From NCBI RefSeq assembly GCF_030380735.1, contig NZ_JAUDRZ010000026.1, positions 372,001-436,000 on the forward strand: 64,000 nucleotides of DNA. Direction: 5' to 3'. Every line of letters starts with the position of its first letter. Within the stretch, counting starts at the first letter, position 1. The position numbers and the translations under genes are program-made. Shown one piece after another: positions 26,158-35,265 of the stretch. The DNA is from Rhizobium sp. S152 (GTDB lineage: Bacteria; Pseudomonadota; Alphaproteobacteria; Rhizobiales; Rhizobiaceae). The notes beneath the pieces are model-generated. The model saw only the letters and a program-made list of their open reading frames with translations. It did not search any database and was not told the DNA's origin.

Positions 26158-27207
26158 TTAAACTAGCGCCTCGATCGCCTTGCGCACCGCATTCTCATCC
26201 ATCTCATGCAGCCCGATCACCACCAGCCGCGTGCCGCGCGTCTCGCCGGCGGCCCAGGCGCGGTCGAAATAATGGTCGATGCGGCTGCCGACCGCCTGCA
26301 GCTGCAGGCGCATCGGCTTGCCAGGAACGTCGACGAATCCCTTCAGGCGGAGCACGTCGTGTTCGCCGATGATGCCCTTAAGGCTCTCGACGAAGGCAGA
26401 GGGATCGGCGATCGGGCCGAGCTCGACGACGAAGCTGTCGAACTCGTCGTGGTCGTGCGGCGTGCCGTCCTCGTGCTCAAGTTCGTGATGAGACTTGCGG
26501 TTGCCGATATCTTCCTCTGTGCCGATGCCCAGCCCGAGCAACACGCTTGCCGGCACATCGCCGTTCCTAGCCTCGATCATTGCGGGCTTGCGCGCCGTGC
26601 GCGAGGCGACCTCGTCACGAACGCGGGCGAGCCCGGCGGTGTCGATGAGATCGGTCTTGTTGAGCACGATCAGGTCCGCGCAGGTCAGCTGGTCCTCGAA
26701 AAGCTCCTCGATCGGGCTTTCGTGGTCGAGGTTGTCGTCCGCGACGCGGCGGGCGTCCACGGCATCGTGATCGTCGGCGAAACGGCCGGCGGCGACGGCG
26801 GCGCTGTCGACCACGGTGATCACGCCATCGACGGTCACCTGCGTACGAATGTCAGGCCAGTTGAAGGCGGCGACCAGCGGCTGCGGCAGGGCAAGGCCCG
26901 AGGTTTCGATGACGATATGATCCGGCCGGTTCTCGCGCTCCAGGAGCTTGCTCATCGTCGGGATGAAGTCGTCGGCGACCGTGCAGCAGATGCAGCCATT
27001 GGTGAGCTCGATGATATCGTCCTCGGTGCAGTTTTCCGCGCCGCAGCCCTTCAGCACCTCGCCATCGACGCCGAGGTCGCCGAACTCGTTGATGATGAGC
27101 GCGATCTTCTTGCCGCCGGCATTGGTGAGCAGGTTGCGGATCATCGTCGTCTTACCGGCGCCGAGGAAGCCGGTGATGACGGTGGCGGGAATCTTCTGCT
27201 GGCTCAT
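26158..27207 (-). CDS. cobW: Cobalamin biosynthesis GTPase CobW
   Basis: 349-aa G3E-family P-loop GTPase thought to deliver cobalt to the CobNST chelatase. The Walker A motif (PATVITGFLGAGKTTMIRNLL), the metal-binding CxCC motif (NGCICCTVADDF), and the NKTDLID guanine motif are present. A His/Asp-rich stretch (HHELEHEDGTPHDHDEFD) about two-thirds in is a likely metal-binding tail of the linker. The C-terminal CobW_C domain follows. It lies between cobU and cobN. Confidence 0.95.
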   Translation of the reverse strand: MSQQKIPATVITGFLGAGKTTMIRNLLTNAGGKKIALIINEFGDLGVDGEVLKGCGAENCTEDDIIELTNGCICCTVADDFIPTMSKLLERENRPDHIVIETSGLALPQPLVAAFNWPDIRTQVTVDGVITVVDSAAVAAGRFADDHDAVDARRVADDNLDHESPIEELFEDQLTCADLIVLNKTDLIDTAGLARVRDEVASRTARKPAMIEARNGDVPASVLLGLGIGTEEDIGNRKSHHELEHEDGTPHDHDEFDSFVVELGPIADPSAFVESLKGIIGEHDVLRLKGFVDVPGKPMRLQLQAVGSRIDHYFDRAWAAGETRGTRLVVIGLHEMDENAVRKAIEALV

Positions 27208-27210
27208 AAA

Positions 27211-27735
27211 CTAACCCTTCATTTTCAGCGGCAGTCCCGCCGCGATAAAATACACGTCAGCGGCGACCGCCGCGATCAACTGATGCAGCCGTCCGACATG
27301 GTCGCGAAACTCGCGCGCCATGCGGTTCTCAGGCACGATGCCGAGGCCGACTTCATTGGAAACGATGACGAGGCGCGCCTTCGCACGGGGCAGATAGGCG
27401 GCAAGCGCCGCGAACTCCGCGACCATGTCGCGCCCCTCCATCATCAGATTGGTGACCCACAGCGTCAGGCAATCGACAAGTACCGCCCGCCCCTCGCCAT
27501 CGATCGAAGCAAGCTTATCGACAAGATCGAGCGGCTCCTCATGGGTGGTCCAGAGATCGCCGCGATCGGCTTTGTGCTGGTCGATCCGCACGCGCATCTC
27601 CTCGTCCCAGGCCCGGCCGGTGGCGATGTAATGGCGTTCGAGGGTGCTGTCGGTGACGAGCTGCTCGGCAAAGCGCGACTTGCCGGACCGCGCACCTCCG
27701 AGAACGAAGGTCGCACCGGAGGAAACCGGGCTCAT
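27211..27735 (-). CDS. cobU: Adenosylcobinamide kinase / guanylyltransferase (CobU/CobP)
   Basis: 174-aa bifunctional enzyme that phosphorylates adenosylcobinamide and then adds GMP to give AdoCbi-GDP. The P-loop is VLGGARSGKSRFAEQL at the N-terminus; the guanylylated His lies near LERHYIATGRAWDEEMRVRI; the C-terminal block VSNEVGLGIVPENRMAREFRDHVG is diagnostic. The start overlaps the stop of a 30-codon ORF just downstream of the riboswitch. Called cobP in the Pseudomonas denitrificans naming. Confidence 0.95.
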   Translation of the reverse strand: MSPVSSGATFVLGGARSGKSRFAEQLVTDSTLERHYIATGRAWDEEMRVRIDQHKADRGDLWTTHEEPLDLVDKLASIDGEGRAVLVDCLTLWVTNLMMEGRDMVAEFAALAAYLPRAKARLVIVSNEVGLGIVPENRMAREFRDHVGRLHQLIAAVAADVYFIAAGLPLKMKG

Positions 27736-27824
27736 GGGAAATGCAGCCAGATCCGCGGCGACTTTCCGCGATAGGCCAAAAGCTTGGCCGCCAAAAACAG
27801 CCGTTCATTCCGTTCGTCTGCCAT
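27732..27824 (-). CDS. 30-aa ORF between riboswitch and cobU, coupled to cobU
   Basis: A 30-residue ORF (begins MADERNERLFLAAKLLAYRG, ends in WLHFP) starting at the ATG at 27824, 4 bases after a full GGAGG site. It ends in ATGA with the cobU start, so ribosomes finishing it could start cobU. It lies right after the cobalamin riboswitch. It could be a leader peptide by which ribosome access, controlled by the riboswitch, is relayed to cobU, or a small functional protein. The ORF, its SD and overlap are seen; function is unknown. Confidence 0.65.
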   Translation of the reverse strand: MADERNERLFLAAKLLAYRGKSPRIWLHFP

Positions 27825-27883
27825 GACAACCTCCGTGCTGGCATTGGGCAAGCGCCCAGGGGTGGGCTTTGCGCCCGGCACGA

Positions 27884-28247
27884 TTGGCAGGTCTCCTGGC
27901 TCGCGGGTCGAGGCGACCATCGGGGCAACCACACAAGAGGCTGCCCCGATCGTGCCATCGGATTTTCCTCGCCTTCCCGGCTGCAATCATGAAAAGGCGG
28001 ACGATTCGTAGATTTAGAGGCGTCCAACCCCGGTTGATCATGGCTTGCATCGCCAGTGGCTTTTCCGCCGCCTTCGGCACCTCACCCGCCTGCACCACGC
28101 AGGCAGCCGGTAAAGCGCGTCCGACGCCGGACGGAAGACCCTGACCGCTCTACAGTCGCGGGGTCGGCTGCGATGAGGGCGCCCGGATTGGGTCCGCCCC
28201 GTCACATTCCCTTTTCATCCGCACCGCTTTTGGCGGTCCGGAACCAT
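27884..28247 (-). promoter_or_regulatory. Cobalamin riboswitch
   Basis: On the minus strand, in order: GGTTCCGGACC near 28245, GGATGAAAAGGGAAT, CCGCGACTGTAGAGCGGTCA, AAAAGCCACTGGCGATGC, GCCGGGAAGGCG, and the B12 box AGCCAGGAGACCTGCC at 27886-27901. These match the conserved blocks of the AdoCbl riboswitch in the right order. The whole span, about 360 nt, is longer than most, due to GC-rich side stems. It precedes the 30-aa ORF and cobU-cobW-cobN, so AdoCbl should repress that operon. Confidence 0.88.
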
Positions 28248-28512
28248 TCGCTATCGGATTTATGGTTAGGCAAGCGGGATCATGAAGTCAATCGGCTTGG
28301 CGGATTGCCCGTGCGACGCAAATGGACCCGTTTGCCGCCCCAATGCGACTTTCCCTACCAGTTTTGTCGTCTTATATCAAAGACTTAAGTCATAAAAACT
28401 TGTTGCAACCGCCAGCCTTTTGCCGCAATTGCAGCGCATGCGGCTCCGCACCGCATCATTCCCGTCCACGCCCGCCCTTGAACGGGCCCTCGCCTGCCTA
28501 GATTTCACAATC

Positions 28513-30303
28513 ATGTATCTGAAAATCAATCTCCGCCGCCTCGGCCCGCTTCACACACTGCTGGACGTGGGGCGCATGCGCGCATTGCTGCGCCGCAGCG
28601 AAATGGGCATGGTGATTGCGGGAGGCATCGTCGGCATTACCTCCGGCCTCGCCGTGACGGGCATGAGCCTCATCTCCCGCGAGATGCACAGCATGATCTT
28701 CGGCATCAGCGATGTCGATCGCCTGAGCTCGTCGCAGATCGACAACAAGTTGCTGCTCCTCGGCGCCCCCATCTGCGGCGGCATTCTCCTCGGCCTTCTG
28801 CTTTTCATCCTCGCCAAGACCCGCAAGAAGCCGATGGTCGACCCGATCGAGGCCAATGCGCTTCACGGCGGCCGCCTGTCGCTGACAGACAGTATCGTCG
28901 TCGCCGTCCAGAACCTGATTTCCAACGGCTTCGGCGCCTCCGTCGGGCTCGAGGCCGGCTACACGCAGCTGGCATCGGGCATCGCCTCCAAGCTCGGGCT
29001 GAAGCTGCAATTGCGTCGCTCGGACCTGCGCGTCCTTGTCGGCTGCGGCGCCGCCGGCGCGATCGCCGCGGCCTTCAACGCCCCGCTCACCGGCGCCTTC
29101 TACGCCTTCGAACTGATCATCGGCACCTACACCATCGTCTCGCTGACACCGGTGGTGGTCTCGGCACTTGTCTCGACCCTTGTGGCGCGATTGCTCGCCG
29201 GCAGCGACTTCGTGATCGATGTCGGCGAATTCGGCGCGGTCATGCCGGCCGACTACGTGCCCGCGCTGCTCCTCGGCGCCTGCTGCGCCGGCGTCGGTAT
29301 CCTGATCATGCAGGGCGTCGCATCCATCGAGGAACTGGCACGGCGCAGCTCCATCGCAATGCCGTTTCGGCCCGCGCTCGGCGGCATCATCGTCGGCCTG
29401 CTGGCGCTGATCACCCCGCAGGTGTTGTCGGCCGGGCACGGGGCGCTGCATCTCAATCTTGGCCGGGACGTCGCCATCCCGATGCTGATCGGTCTGTTTC
29501 TGCTGAAATCGCTCGCCTCGGCGATTTCGATCGGTTCCGGCTTCAGGGGTGGCCTGTTCTTCGCGTCGCTGTTCATGGGCGCGCTCCTCGGCAAGCTGTT
29601 CGCCTATTCCGCCCCCTATTTCGCCCATGCAACGCTGACGCCGATCATCTACGCCGTCGTCGGCATGAGCTCGCTCGCCGTCGCCGTCATCGGCGGCCCG
29701 CTGACCATGACCTTCCTGGCGCTGGAGATCACCGGCGACTTCCCGATCACCGCGCTGGTGCTCGCGGCCGTCATCACCTCCTCGCTCGTCGTGCGCAGCA
29801 CCTTCGGCTACTCCTTCGCCACTTGGCGCTTCCACCTGCGCGGCGAAAGCATCCGCAGCGCCCACGACGTTGGCTGGATTCGCAACCTGACCGTCGACAA
29901 GCTGATGCGCGCCGACGTGAAGACGGCCAATGCCGGGCTGACCATCGGCGAGTTCAGGGAGCGTTTCCCGATCGGATCGGCGCAGCGCGTCGTACTTGTT
30001 GACGATAACGGGAAGTATGGCGGCTTGGTTCTGGTGCCGGAAATCTATGCCAACCTGACCGATACCGACGATCCCTCACGCGACCTCAGCGAGTTCACTC
30101 GATATAAGAACGATTTCCTGCAGCCGCAGATGAACGCCAAGCAGGCCGCCGCGATCTTCGACAAGACGGAGAGCGAAGCTCTGGCCGTGGTCAATAATCT
30201 GATCGAGCGCAAGGTGGTCGGCCAGCTCAGCGAAGCGCATACGCTCCGGCGCTACAGCGAAGAGCTCGACCGTCGCCGCCGGGAGATATCGGGCGAGATT
30301 TGA
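28513..30303 (+). CDS. CLC-family chloride channel/antiporter with C-terminal regulatory region
   Basis: About 596-aa membrane protein. CLC signatures are readable: GFGASVGLEAGYTQLASGIASK (an E at the gating-glutamate position), GCGAAGAIAAAFNAPLTGAFYAFE, and SGFRGGLFFASLFMGALLGKL. About ten or more TM helices, then a cytoplasmic C-terminal tail with a CBS-like stretch (TVDKLMRADVKTANAGLTIGEFRERFP). The start is uncertain: the frame is open from a TTG at 28420, and ATGs at 28438 and 28513 are both possible, none with a strong SD. It is divergent from the cobU operon. Confidence 0.88.
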   Translation: MYLKINLRRLGPLHTLLDVGRMRALLRRSEMGMVIAGGIVGITSGLAVTGMSLISREMHSMIFGISDVDRLSSSQIDNKLLLLGAPICGGILLGLLLFILAKTRKKPMVDPIEANALHGGRLSLTDSIVVAVQNLISNGFGASVGLEAGYTQLASGIASKLGLKLQLRRSDLRVLVGCGAAGAIAAAFNAPLTGAFYAFELIIGTYTIVSLTPVVVSALVSTLVARLLAGSDFVIDVGEFGAVMPADYVPALLLGACCAGVGILIMQGVASIEELARRSSIAMPFRPALGGIIVGLLALITPQVLSAGHGALHLNLGRDVAIPMLIGLFLLKSLASAISIGSGFRGGLFFASLFMGALLGKLFAYSAPYFAHATLTPIIYAVVGMSSLAVAVIGGPLTMTFLALEITGDFPITALVLAAVITSSLVVRSTFGYSFATWRFHLRGESIRSAHDVGWIRNLTVDKLMRADVKTANAGLTIGEFRERFPIGSAQRVVLVDDNGKYGGLVLVPEIYANLTDTDDPSRDLSEFTRYKNDFLQPQMNAKQAAAIFDKTESEALAVVNNLIERKVVGQLSEAHTLRRYSEELDRRRREISGEI

Positions 30304-30315
30304 CGGCCAGCGCGA

Positions 30316-31770
30316 TCAGCCAAGCAACCGGTCGAGCCAGCTCTTGTCCAGATAGGTCTCGAGTTCGGCGGCGACCTCGTCCAGCGCTTGTTCGACACCC
30401 GCCCGGTAGTCGAGCCGCTCGCCGCTAAGCCCGAAGCCCTGCAGCAACCGTGCGCGAAAGGCATCGCCGGCAAAAAGCCCGTGCAGATAGGTCCCCATGA
30501 TCCTGCCGTCCGCCGACACCGCGCCATCAGGAGCACCGTCGACGATCGCGAACGGCCGGCTGCAGTCGGCGCCACGCGTGACGCCGAGATGGATCTGGTA
30601 GCCCGAAAGCGGCTCGGCATGGGCTGAAGAGACGGCCGTGCTGTTGCGCACCGTTTTCTCCGGCGCCATCTCCGTTTCGATGTCGAGCAACCCAAGCCCC
30701 TCCGTTTCGAGTACGCTGCCCTCGATCCCGAGCGGATCGCGAACGGTGCGCCCCAGCATCTGATAACCGCCGCAGATACCGATAACATGGCCGCCGCGCC
30801 TGACATGTGCGGCGAGATCCGCGTCCCACCCCTGCCGGCGAAGATCGGCGAGATCGGAGATCGTGGATTTCGATCCGGGCAGAATGACCAGTTGTGCATC
30901 GGCGGGCAGCGGCTCCCCGGCTTTCACGAAAACAAGTTCGACGTCGGGTTCGGCCTTCAGCGGATCGAGATCGTCGAAATTGGCGATGCGCGGCAGAACC
31001 GGCACCGCGATCTTCAAGGCGCCGGCCTCGCCCTTCGTTAGTCTCTCCAGCGCCACCGAATCCTCTGCCGGCAGCCGCGCCGCCGCCTTCAGCCACGGCA
31101 CCACGCCGAAGCACGGCCAGCCAGTGAAGCGCCCGACGGCAGAAAGGCCGTCGTCGAACAGCGAAACGTCGCCGCGAAACTTGTTGATGATGTAGCCCGA
31201 GATCATCGCCCGGTCATCGGCCGCCAGGATGGTATGCGTCCCCACCAGCGACGCGATCACGCCGCCTCGATCGATGTCGCCGACAAGCACGACGGGCACA
31301 CCGGCTCGCGTCGCAAACCCCATGTTCGCGATATCGCCGGGCCGTAGGTTGATCTCCGCCGGCGAGCCCGCGCCCTCCACGACAACCAGATCCGCCCCCT
31401 CGCCGACATGGGCGAAGCTCTGCATCACGTAATCGAGCAGCTGCGGCTTCAGCCGCTGATAATCGCGCCCTTTGGCCTGACCCCAGACCTTGCCCTGCAC
31501 CACGATCTGGCTCCCCGTCTCCGACTGTGGTTTCAGCAGCACGGGGTTCATGTGCACGGAGGATGGAACGCGGGCGGCGAGCGACTGCAGCCATTGCGCC
31601 CGGCCGATCTCGCCGCCGTCATCGGCGACGGCTGCATTGTTCGACATGTTCTGCGGCTTGAACGGGCGGACCTTGAGTCCACGATTGGCCGCCAGCCTGC
31701 AAAGCCCGGCGACAAGAACCGTCTTGCCGACATCCGAACCTGTTCCCTGCAGCATGATGGCTTTGGTCAT
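30316..31770 (-). CDS. cobQ: Cobyric acid synthase CobQ
   Basis: 484-aa amidase that amidates the b, d, e and g side chains of adenosylcobyrinic acid a,c-diamide. The N-terminal dethiobiotin-synthetase-like ATPase domain begins with AIMLQGTGSDVGKTVLVAGLCRLAA. The C-terminal glutamine amidotransferase domain carries the nucleophile Cys in HVIGICGGYQMLGRTVRDP. Length is normal for the family. It is separated from the other cob genes by the CLC gene and converges with it (12-bp gap). Confidence 0.95.
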   Translation of the reverse strand: MTKAIMLQGTGSDVGKTVLVAGLCRLAANRGLKVRPFKPQNMSNNAAVADDGGEIGRAQWLQSLAARVPSSVHMNPVLLKPQSETGSQIVVQGKVWGQAKGRDYQRLKPQLLDYVMQSFAHVGEGADLVVVEGAGSPAEINLRPGDIANMGFATRAGVPVVLVGDIDRGGVIASLVGTHTILAADDRAMISGYIINKFRGDVSLFDDGLSAVGRFTGWPCFGVVPWLKAAARLPAEDSVALERLTKGEAGALKIAVPVLPRIANFDDLDPLKAEPDVELVFVKAGEPLPADAQLVILPGSKSTISDLADLRRQGWDADLAAHVRRGGHVIGICGGYQMLGRTVRDPLGIEGSVLETEGLGLLDIETEMAPEKTVRNSTAVSSAHAEPLSGYQIHLGVTRGADCSRPFAIVDGAPDGAVSADGRIMGTYLHGLFAGDAFRARLLQGFGLSGERLDYRAGVEQALDEVAAELETYLDKSWLDRLLG

Positions 31771-32295
31771 TGTCGCAAAACTCCGGCAAACATCGCGACC
31801 GGCCTACAACGGCCGTTCCACAATGGTCAATCTCGGGTGCCGAAAATGCGAAGGCCGCGCCAACCCTTGGGTCGCGCGGCCTGCCGAATTACGCTGGCGC
31901 TTTCGCCCATACACGGCGAAGCTCACGTTCCCCGGGACGCAATACCTGATCCGGAGAAGCAGCGGTTGTCCCCCGCCACGCACAAAGCATTAGCGGCACA
32001 TCGTTACCGGACGGTTAGCAAGCCATTAAGCAAATATGAATTTCGCCGTTTCGCGCGTTTTTCTCGCGCACTGACCTATCTTCCTGCATCCGAGCCCTCC
32101 GCAACCACAGCGGCCAGCCCGTGAGGCACGAAGTCATTAACGATTTCAAATCAGGTGCTTACGAGACTAAAACGTGCAGATGACGATTGATTTCTACCGA
32201 CGAACGAGTAGGCTCTTCAAAACACGTCATCGACATAAGAGACGCCCGACTGTTCCGGCATGCACATCATGCCTGCGAAGCAGCAATAAGAACGA
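31771..32295. other. Intergenic region upstream of cobQ and of the betaine-type binding protein
   Basis: A 525-bp divergent gap. A strong hairpin lies at 31852-31882 (9-bp arms AGGCCGCGC / GCGCGGCCT with an ACCC/GGGT continuation), about 80 bp upstream of cobQ. I did not find B12-box or GCCACTG blocks, so no second cobalamin riboswitch is evident. The part from about 32000 is AT-rich and probably holds the promoter of the gene at 32296. No gene seen. Confidence 0.5.
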
Positions 32296-33303
32296 ATGGG
32301 AACGCAAATGAGACTTCTTTGCACGGCCGCCGTTCTGGCCCTGGCTTTCTGCGCGATAAACCCGGCCCGGGCCGCGCAATGCGGTGATGTGACGATCGCG
32401 GAAATGAAGTGGGCGTCCGCCGGCGTTGCCGCCAATCTCGACAAGATCATTCTGGAGAAGGGCTACGGCTGTACCGTCAAGATCGTGCCCGGCGATACCC
32501 TGCCGACATTCAAGTCCATGAACGAGACCGGCCAGCCCGATATCGCCTCGGAATTCTGGATCAATTCGGACCGCATCGAACTGGACAACGCCATCAAGGA
32601 GAACAGGCTTGTCCAGGCTGCGGAAATCCTGTCCGAAGGCGCCGTCGAGGGCTGGTGGATCCCTAAATTCATCGCCGACGCCAACCCCGACATCCGCACT
32701 GTGGAAGCGGCCCTGCAACATCCCGAACTCTTCCCCGTGGAACCGGGATCGTCACGCGGAGCGGTCCACAGCTGCCCGGTCGGCTGGAGCTGCCGCGTCT
32801 CGACGGCCAACCTGTTTCGCGCCTTCGGCGGCGACAAGAGCAGGTTTCAGCTGGTGGAGGCCGAGACGCCTCGGGCGCTTGACGACAGTATCGCCAAGGC
32901 CTTCGAGAACAAGATGGGATGGCTCGGCTACTACTGGGCGCCGACCGCGATGCTTGGCAAGTACGACATGACCCGCCTCAGCTTCGGCGTAGCGCACGAC
33001 AAGGCCGAGTGGGACAGCTGCACATCGATTCCCGATTGCGCCCGCCCGCAGATCAATTCCTACCCGGTCTCCCGCGCCTACACGTTGGTAACCCGGTCTT
33101 TCGCCGATCGCGACGAAGCCGTGACCGATTACCTGAAAAAGCGCGCCTGGGACAACTCGACAGTCAACGAAATCCTCGCCTGGCAGGACGAGCAGGACAA
33201 GAGCAACCAGGACACCGCGTTGCATTTCCTCAAGAATTATACCGCGTTCTGGACCAAGTGGGTTCCCGCCGACGTGGCAGCGAAAATAGAGGCCGGTCTT
33301 TGA
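32296..33303 (+). CDS. Orphan betaine/choline-type ABC substrate-binding protein (OpuAC/ProX)
   Basis: 335-aa periplasmic protein with a signal peptide (MRLLCTAAVLALAFCAINPARA) and the OpuAC fold: CGDVTIAEMKWASAGVAANLDKIIL and the MNETGQPDIASEFWINS segment. Aromatic residues (WW, YYW, WIPKF) that could form a cage for a quaternary amine are present. No permease or ATPase gene lies next to it, so it would need to serve a transporter encoded elsewhere. Two ATGs (32296 and 32308) are possible starts. Confidence 0.85.
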   Translation: MGTQMRLLCTAAVLALAFCAINPARAAQCGDVTIAEMKWASAGVAANLDKIILEKGYGCTVKIVPGDTLPTFKSMNETGQPDIASEFWINSDRIELDNAIKENRLVQAAEILSEGAVEGWWIPKFIADANPDIRTVEAALQHPELFPVEPGSSRGAVHSCPVGWSCRVSTANLFRAFGGDKSRFQLVEAETPRALDDSIAKAFENKMGWLGYYWAPTAMLGKYDMTRLSFGVAHDKAEWDSCTSIPDCARPQINSYPVSRAYTLVTRSFADRDEAVTDYLKKRAWDNSTVNEILAWQDEQDKSNQDTALHFLKNYTAFWTKWVPADVAAKIEAGL

Positions 33304-33403
33304 GGCATTTCAAGGTGCGATGAGCGTCCAGCGACCATCAGGTTCGCACAAGCATGTCTGGCCATGGTCCCCGGGAAACAGCTTTCCGTGAAGGGGACAG
33401 ACT

Positions 33404-35122
33404 TTGGACGACATCAAATTGCCGAGTGGCAACGAGTTCATGGTGGGCCTGGACATGCGCATGCCGTCCGCCCGCCAGGCGTCGCCAGCCATTCCGACGG
33501 CGCTCAACCTCGGCTCCGGCAAGGACTACCGCAGCGACCTGTTCAACATCGACATTGACGACACCTGGGCCCCGGACGCCATCGTCGACCTCAGCGTCGT
33601 CGATATCGACCACAATGGCGTGGTCGTTCCGACCGGTCGCTTCGGTGATGTCACGCTCAAGTCCGGCATGTTCGACAAGATCATCACCAACGACGTTCTG
33701 GAGCATGTTCCGAACCTCGTGAAATTCATGACCAACTGCCTGCAGCTTCTGAAGATCGGCGGCACGTTCGAAATCAGCGTCCCCTACGACCTCAGCTATG
33801 GCGCATGGCAGGACCCGACCCACCTGCGCGCCTTCAACGAGCGCAGCTGGCTCTACTACACCGACTGGTTCTGGTATCTCGGCTGGGGTGAAGCCCGCTT
33901 CATCGCTGAAAAGATCTCCTACACGCCGAGCCCCTACGGCCAGGAACTGTTGCAGAAGGGAATGAACCAGGAAGATGTGCGCCGACAGCCCCGCGCCATC
34001 GACCAGATGTTCGCCCGCCTGCGCAAGATCGAGCTGACCGAGCAGGACAAGCAGATGTGGCGCCATTGGCGCGAACGCCGCGAAGAAGCGGCCAAGCGCA
34101 ACATCGGCCGCACCGGCGCCGCCGCCAACATCCCGGTTTCCGCTGCCGCCCCGACAGCCCAGCGCCACCTCAACATCGCGACGGCGACCATGTCGGCCCC
34201 CGCGCCTGTTGCGGCCGCACCGATTGCAGCACCTGTCCCCTCCATCGACCTCACCGCACCTTTTGCCGGTGGCTGGGCCAAGCACAGCGACAGCCATTGC
34301 GTCTGGATCGTCTCGCCTGAAGGATACCAGCACAGCCACGCTTTCGATGAAGTCGCCGAGACGCTGTCCAACGCCTTCGCCGAGCTTGGCGGTTCCGCAC
34401 CTTTGGTGCGCCATCCAAGTGAATGGCAGGGCCGCTCGCCGATCATCTTCGGTGCCAACCTGCTCTCCGCCGAGGCAGCCAATGTTATTCCGGCCAGCAG
34501 CATCATCGTGAACCTAGAGCAGGCGCAGCAGGACAGCGCCTGGATGAAGGGCCACTACATCGACATGCTCAAGCGCTTCCCGGTCTTCGATTACAGCGGT
34601 CGCAACCGCCAAGCCCTGCAACGTTTCGGCGTCGGCCATGCCAACCTGCTTCCCGTCGGCTACACCCGCAGCCTGACCCGCATCCGGCACCGTCCCGTCA
34701 AGGACATCGACGTCCTTTTCTACGGCTCCATGAACGAGCGCCGCCATGAAATCCTGCACGCGCTCGGCCAGCGCGGGCTGAACGTCATCCACCTCTTCGA
34801 CGTCTATGGCGAAGAGCGCGATTCCGCGATCGCCCGCTCCAAGATCGTGCTGAACATGCATTACTACGAAACGGCCATCTTCGAAGTCGTCCGCGTCTCC
34901 TACCTTCTGGCGAACGGCGTCTGCGTCGTGACGGAAGGGGAAGCCGGCGATCCCGATATCGCGCCCTTCGCCGACGGCCTCGCCATTGCCCCGCATTCAG
35001 CTCTGGTCGAGCGCTGCATGGAACTGATCGCCGACGACCGCCAGCGTGAGGCGCTCGCAATGCGCGGTTTCAAGATCATGTCCTCGCGCTGGCAGGCCGA
35101 CCTCATCAAGCCGCTTCTCTAG
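33404..35122 (+). CDS. Fused SAM methyltransferase - glycosyltransferase-like protein
   Basis: 572-aa two-domain protein. About residues 30-220 are a class I methyltransferase: ALNLGSGKDYRSDLFNIDID (SAM site), FDKIITNDVLEHVPNLVKFM, and LLKIGGTFEISVPYDLS. After an Ala/Pro-rich linker (about 235-285) comes a GT-B-like domain with CVWIVSPEGYQHSHAFDEVAETL, DVLFYGSMNERRHEILHAL, and ANGVCVVTEGEAGDPDIAPFADGL, resembling a glycosyltransferase C-half. Start is a TTG at 33404 with AAGGGGAC before it. Together with the DUF616 protein downstream it likely modifies a surface glycan. Confidence 0.75.
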   Translation: MDDIKLPSGNEFMVGLDMRMPSARQASPAIPTALNLGSGKDYRSDLFNIDIDDTWAPDAIVDLSVVDIDHNGVVVPTGRFGDVTLKSGMFDKIITNDVLEHVPNLVKFMTNCLQLLKIGGTFEISVPYDLSYGAWQDPTHLRAFNERSWLYYTDWFWYLGWGEARFIAEKISYTPSPYGQELLQKGMNQEDVRRQPRAIDQMFARLRKIELTEQDKQMWRHWRERREEAAKRNIGRTGAAANIPVSAAAPTAQRHLNIATATMSAPAPVAAAPIAAPVPSIDLTAPFAGGWAKHSDSHCVWIVSPEGYQHSHAFDEVAETLSNAFAELGGSAPLVRHPSEWQGRSPIIFGANLLSAEAANVIPASSIIVNLEQAQQDSAWMKGHYIDMLKRFPVFDYSGRNRQALQRFGVGHANLLPVGYTRSLTRIRHRPVKDIDVLFYGSMNERRHEILHALGQRGLNVIHLFDVYGEERDSAIARSKIVLNMHYYETAIFEVVRVSYLLANGVCVVTEGEAGDPDIAPFADGLAIAPHSALVERCMELIADDRQREALAMRGFKIMSSRWQADLIKPLL

Positions 35123-35222
35123 AGCAATTCCAGGAAAAGTGCGAAGCGCTTTTCCGTCCGGAATCGCGTGAAAACAAAAGGAAAGAGCTGTTCCGCGATT
35201 CGAAGAAAAGCGGAACCGCTCT
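35121..35222. repeat. Rhizobial-type dispersed repeat (AAAAGTGCGAAGCG element)
   Basis: About 100 bp in the gap between two glycan genes. It starts AGAGCAATTCCAGG, contains AAAAGTGCGAAGCGCTTTTC and TCCGGAAT, and ends GGAACCGCTCT, so its ends are imperfect inverted repeats. A related shorter copy is at 41777-41820. The same core is familiar from many rhizobial intergenic regions. Confidence 0.7.
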
Positions 35223-35265
35223 AAGAGCAGCGGCAAACTCTCTGAACGACTGGAATGGGCTGGCG

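Noticed and set aside
28498..29865. 455-aa minus-strand open frame over the CLC gene
   Set aside because: Antisense shadow of a clear CLC protein; composition dominated by D, A, G, E and R with no domain.
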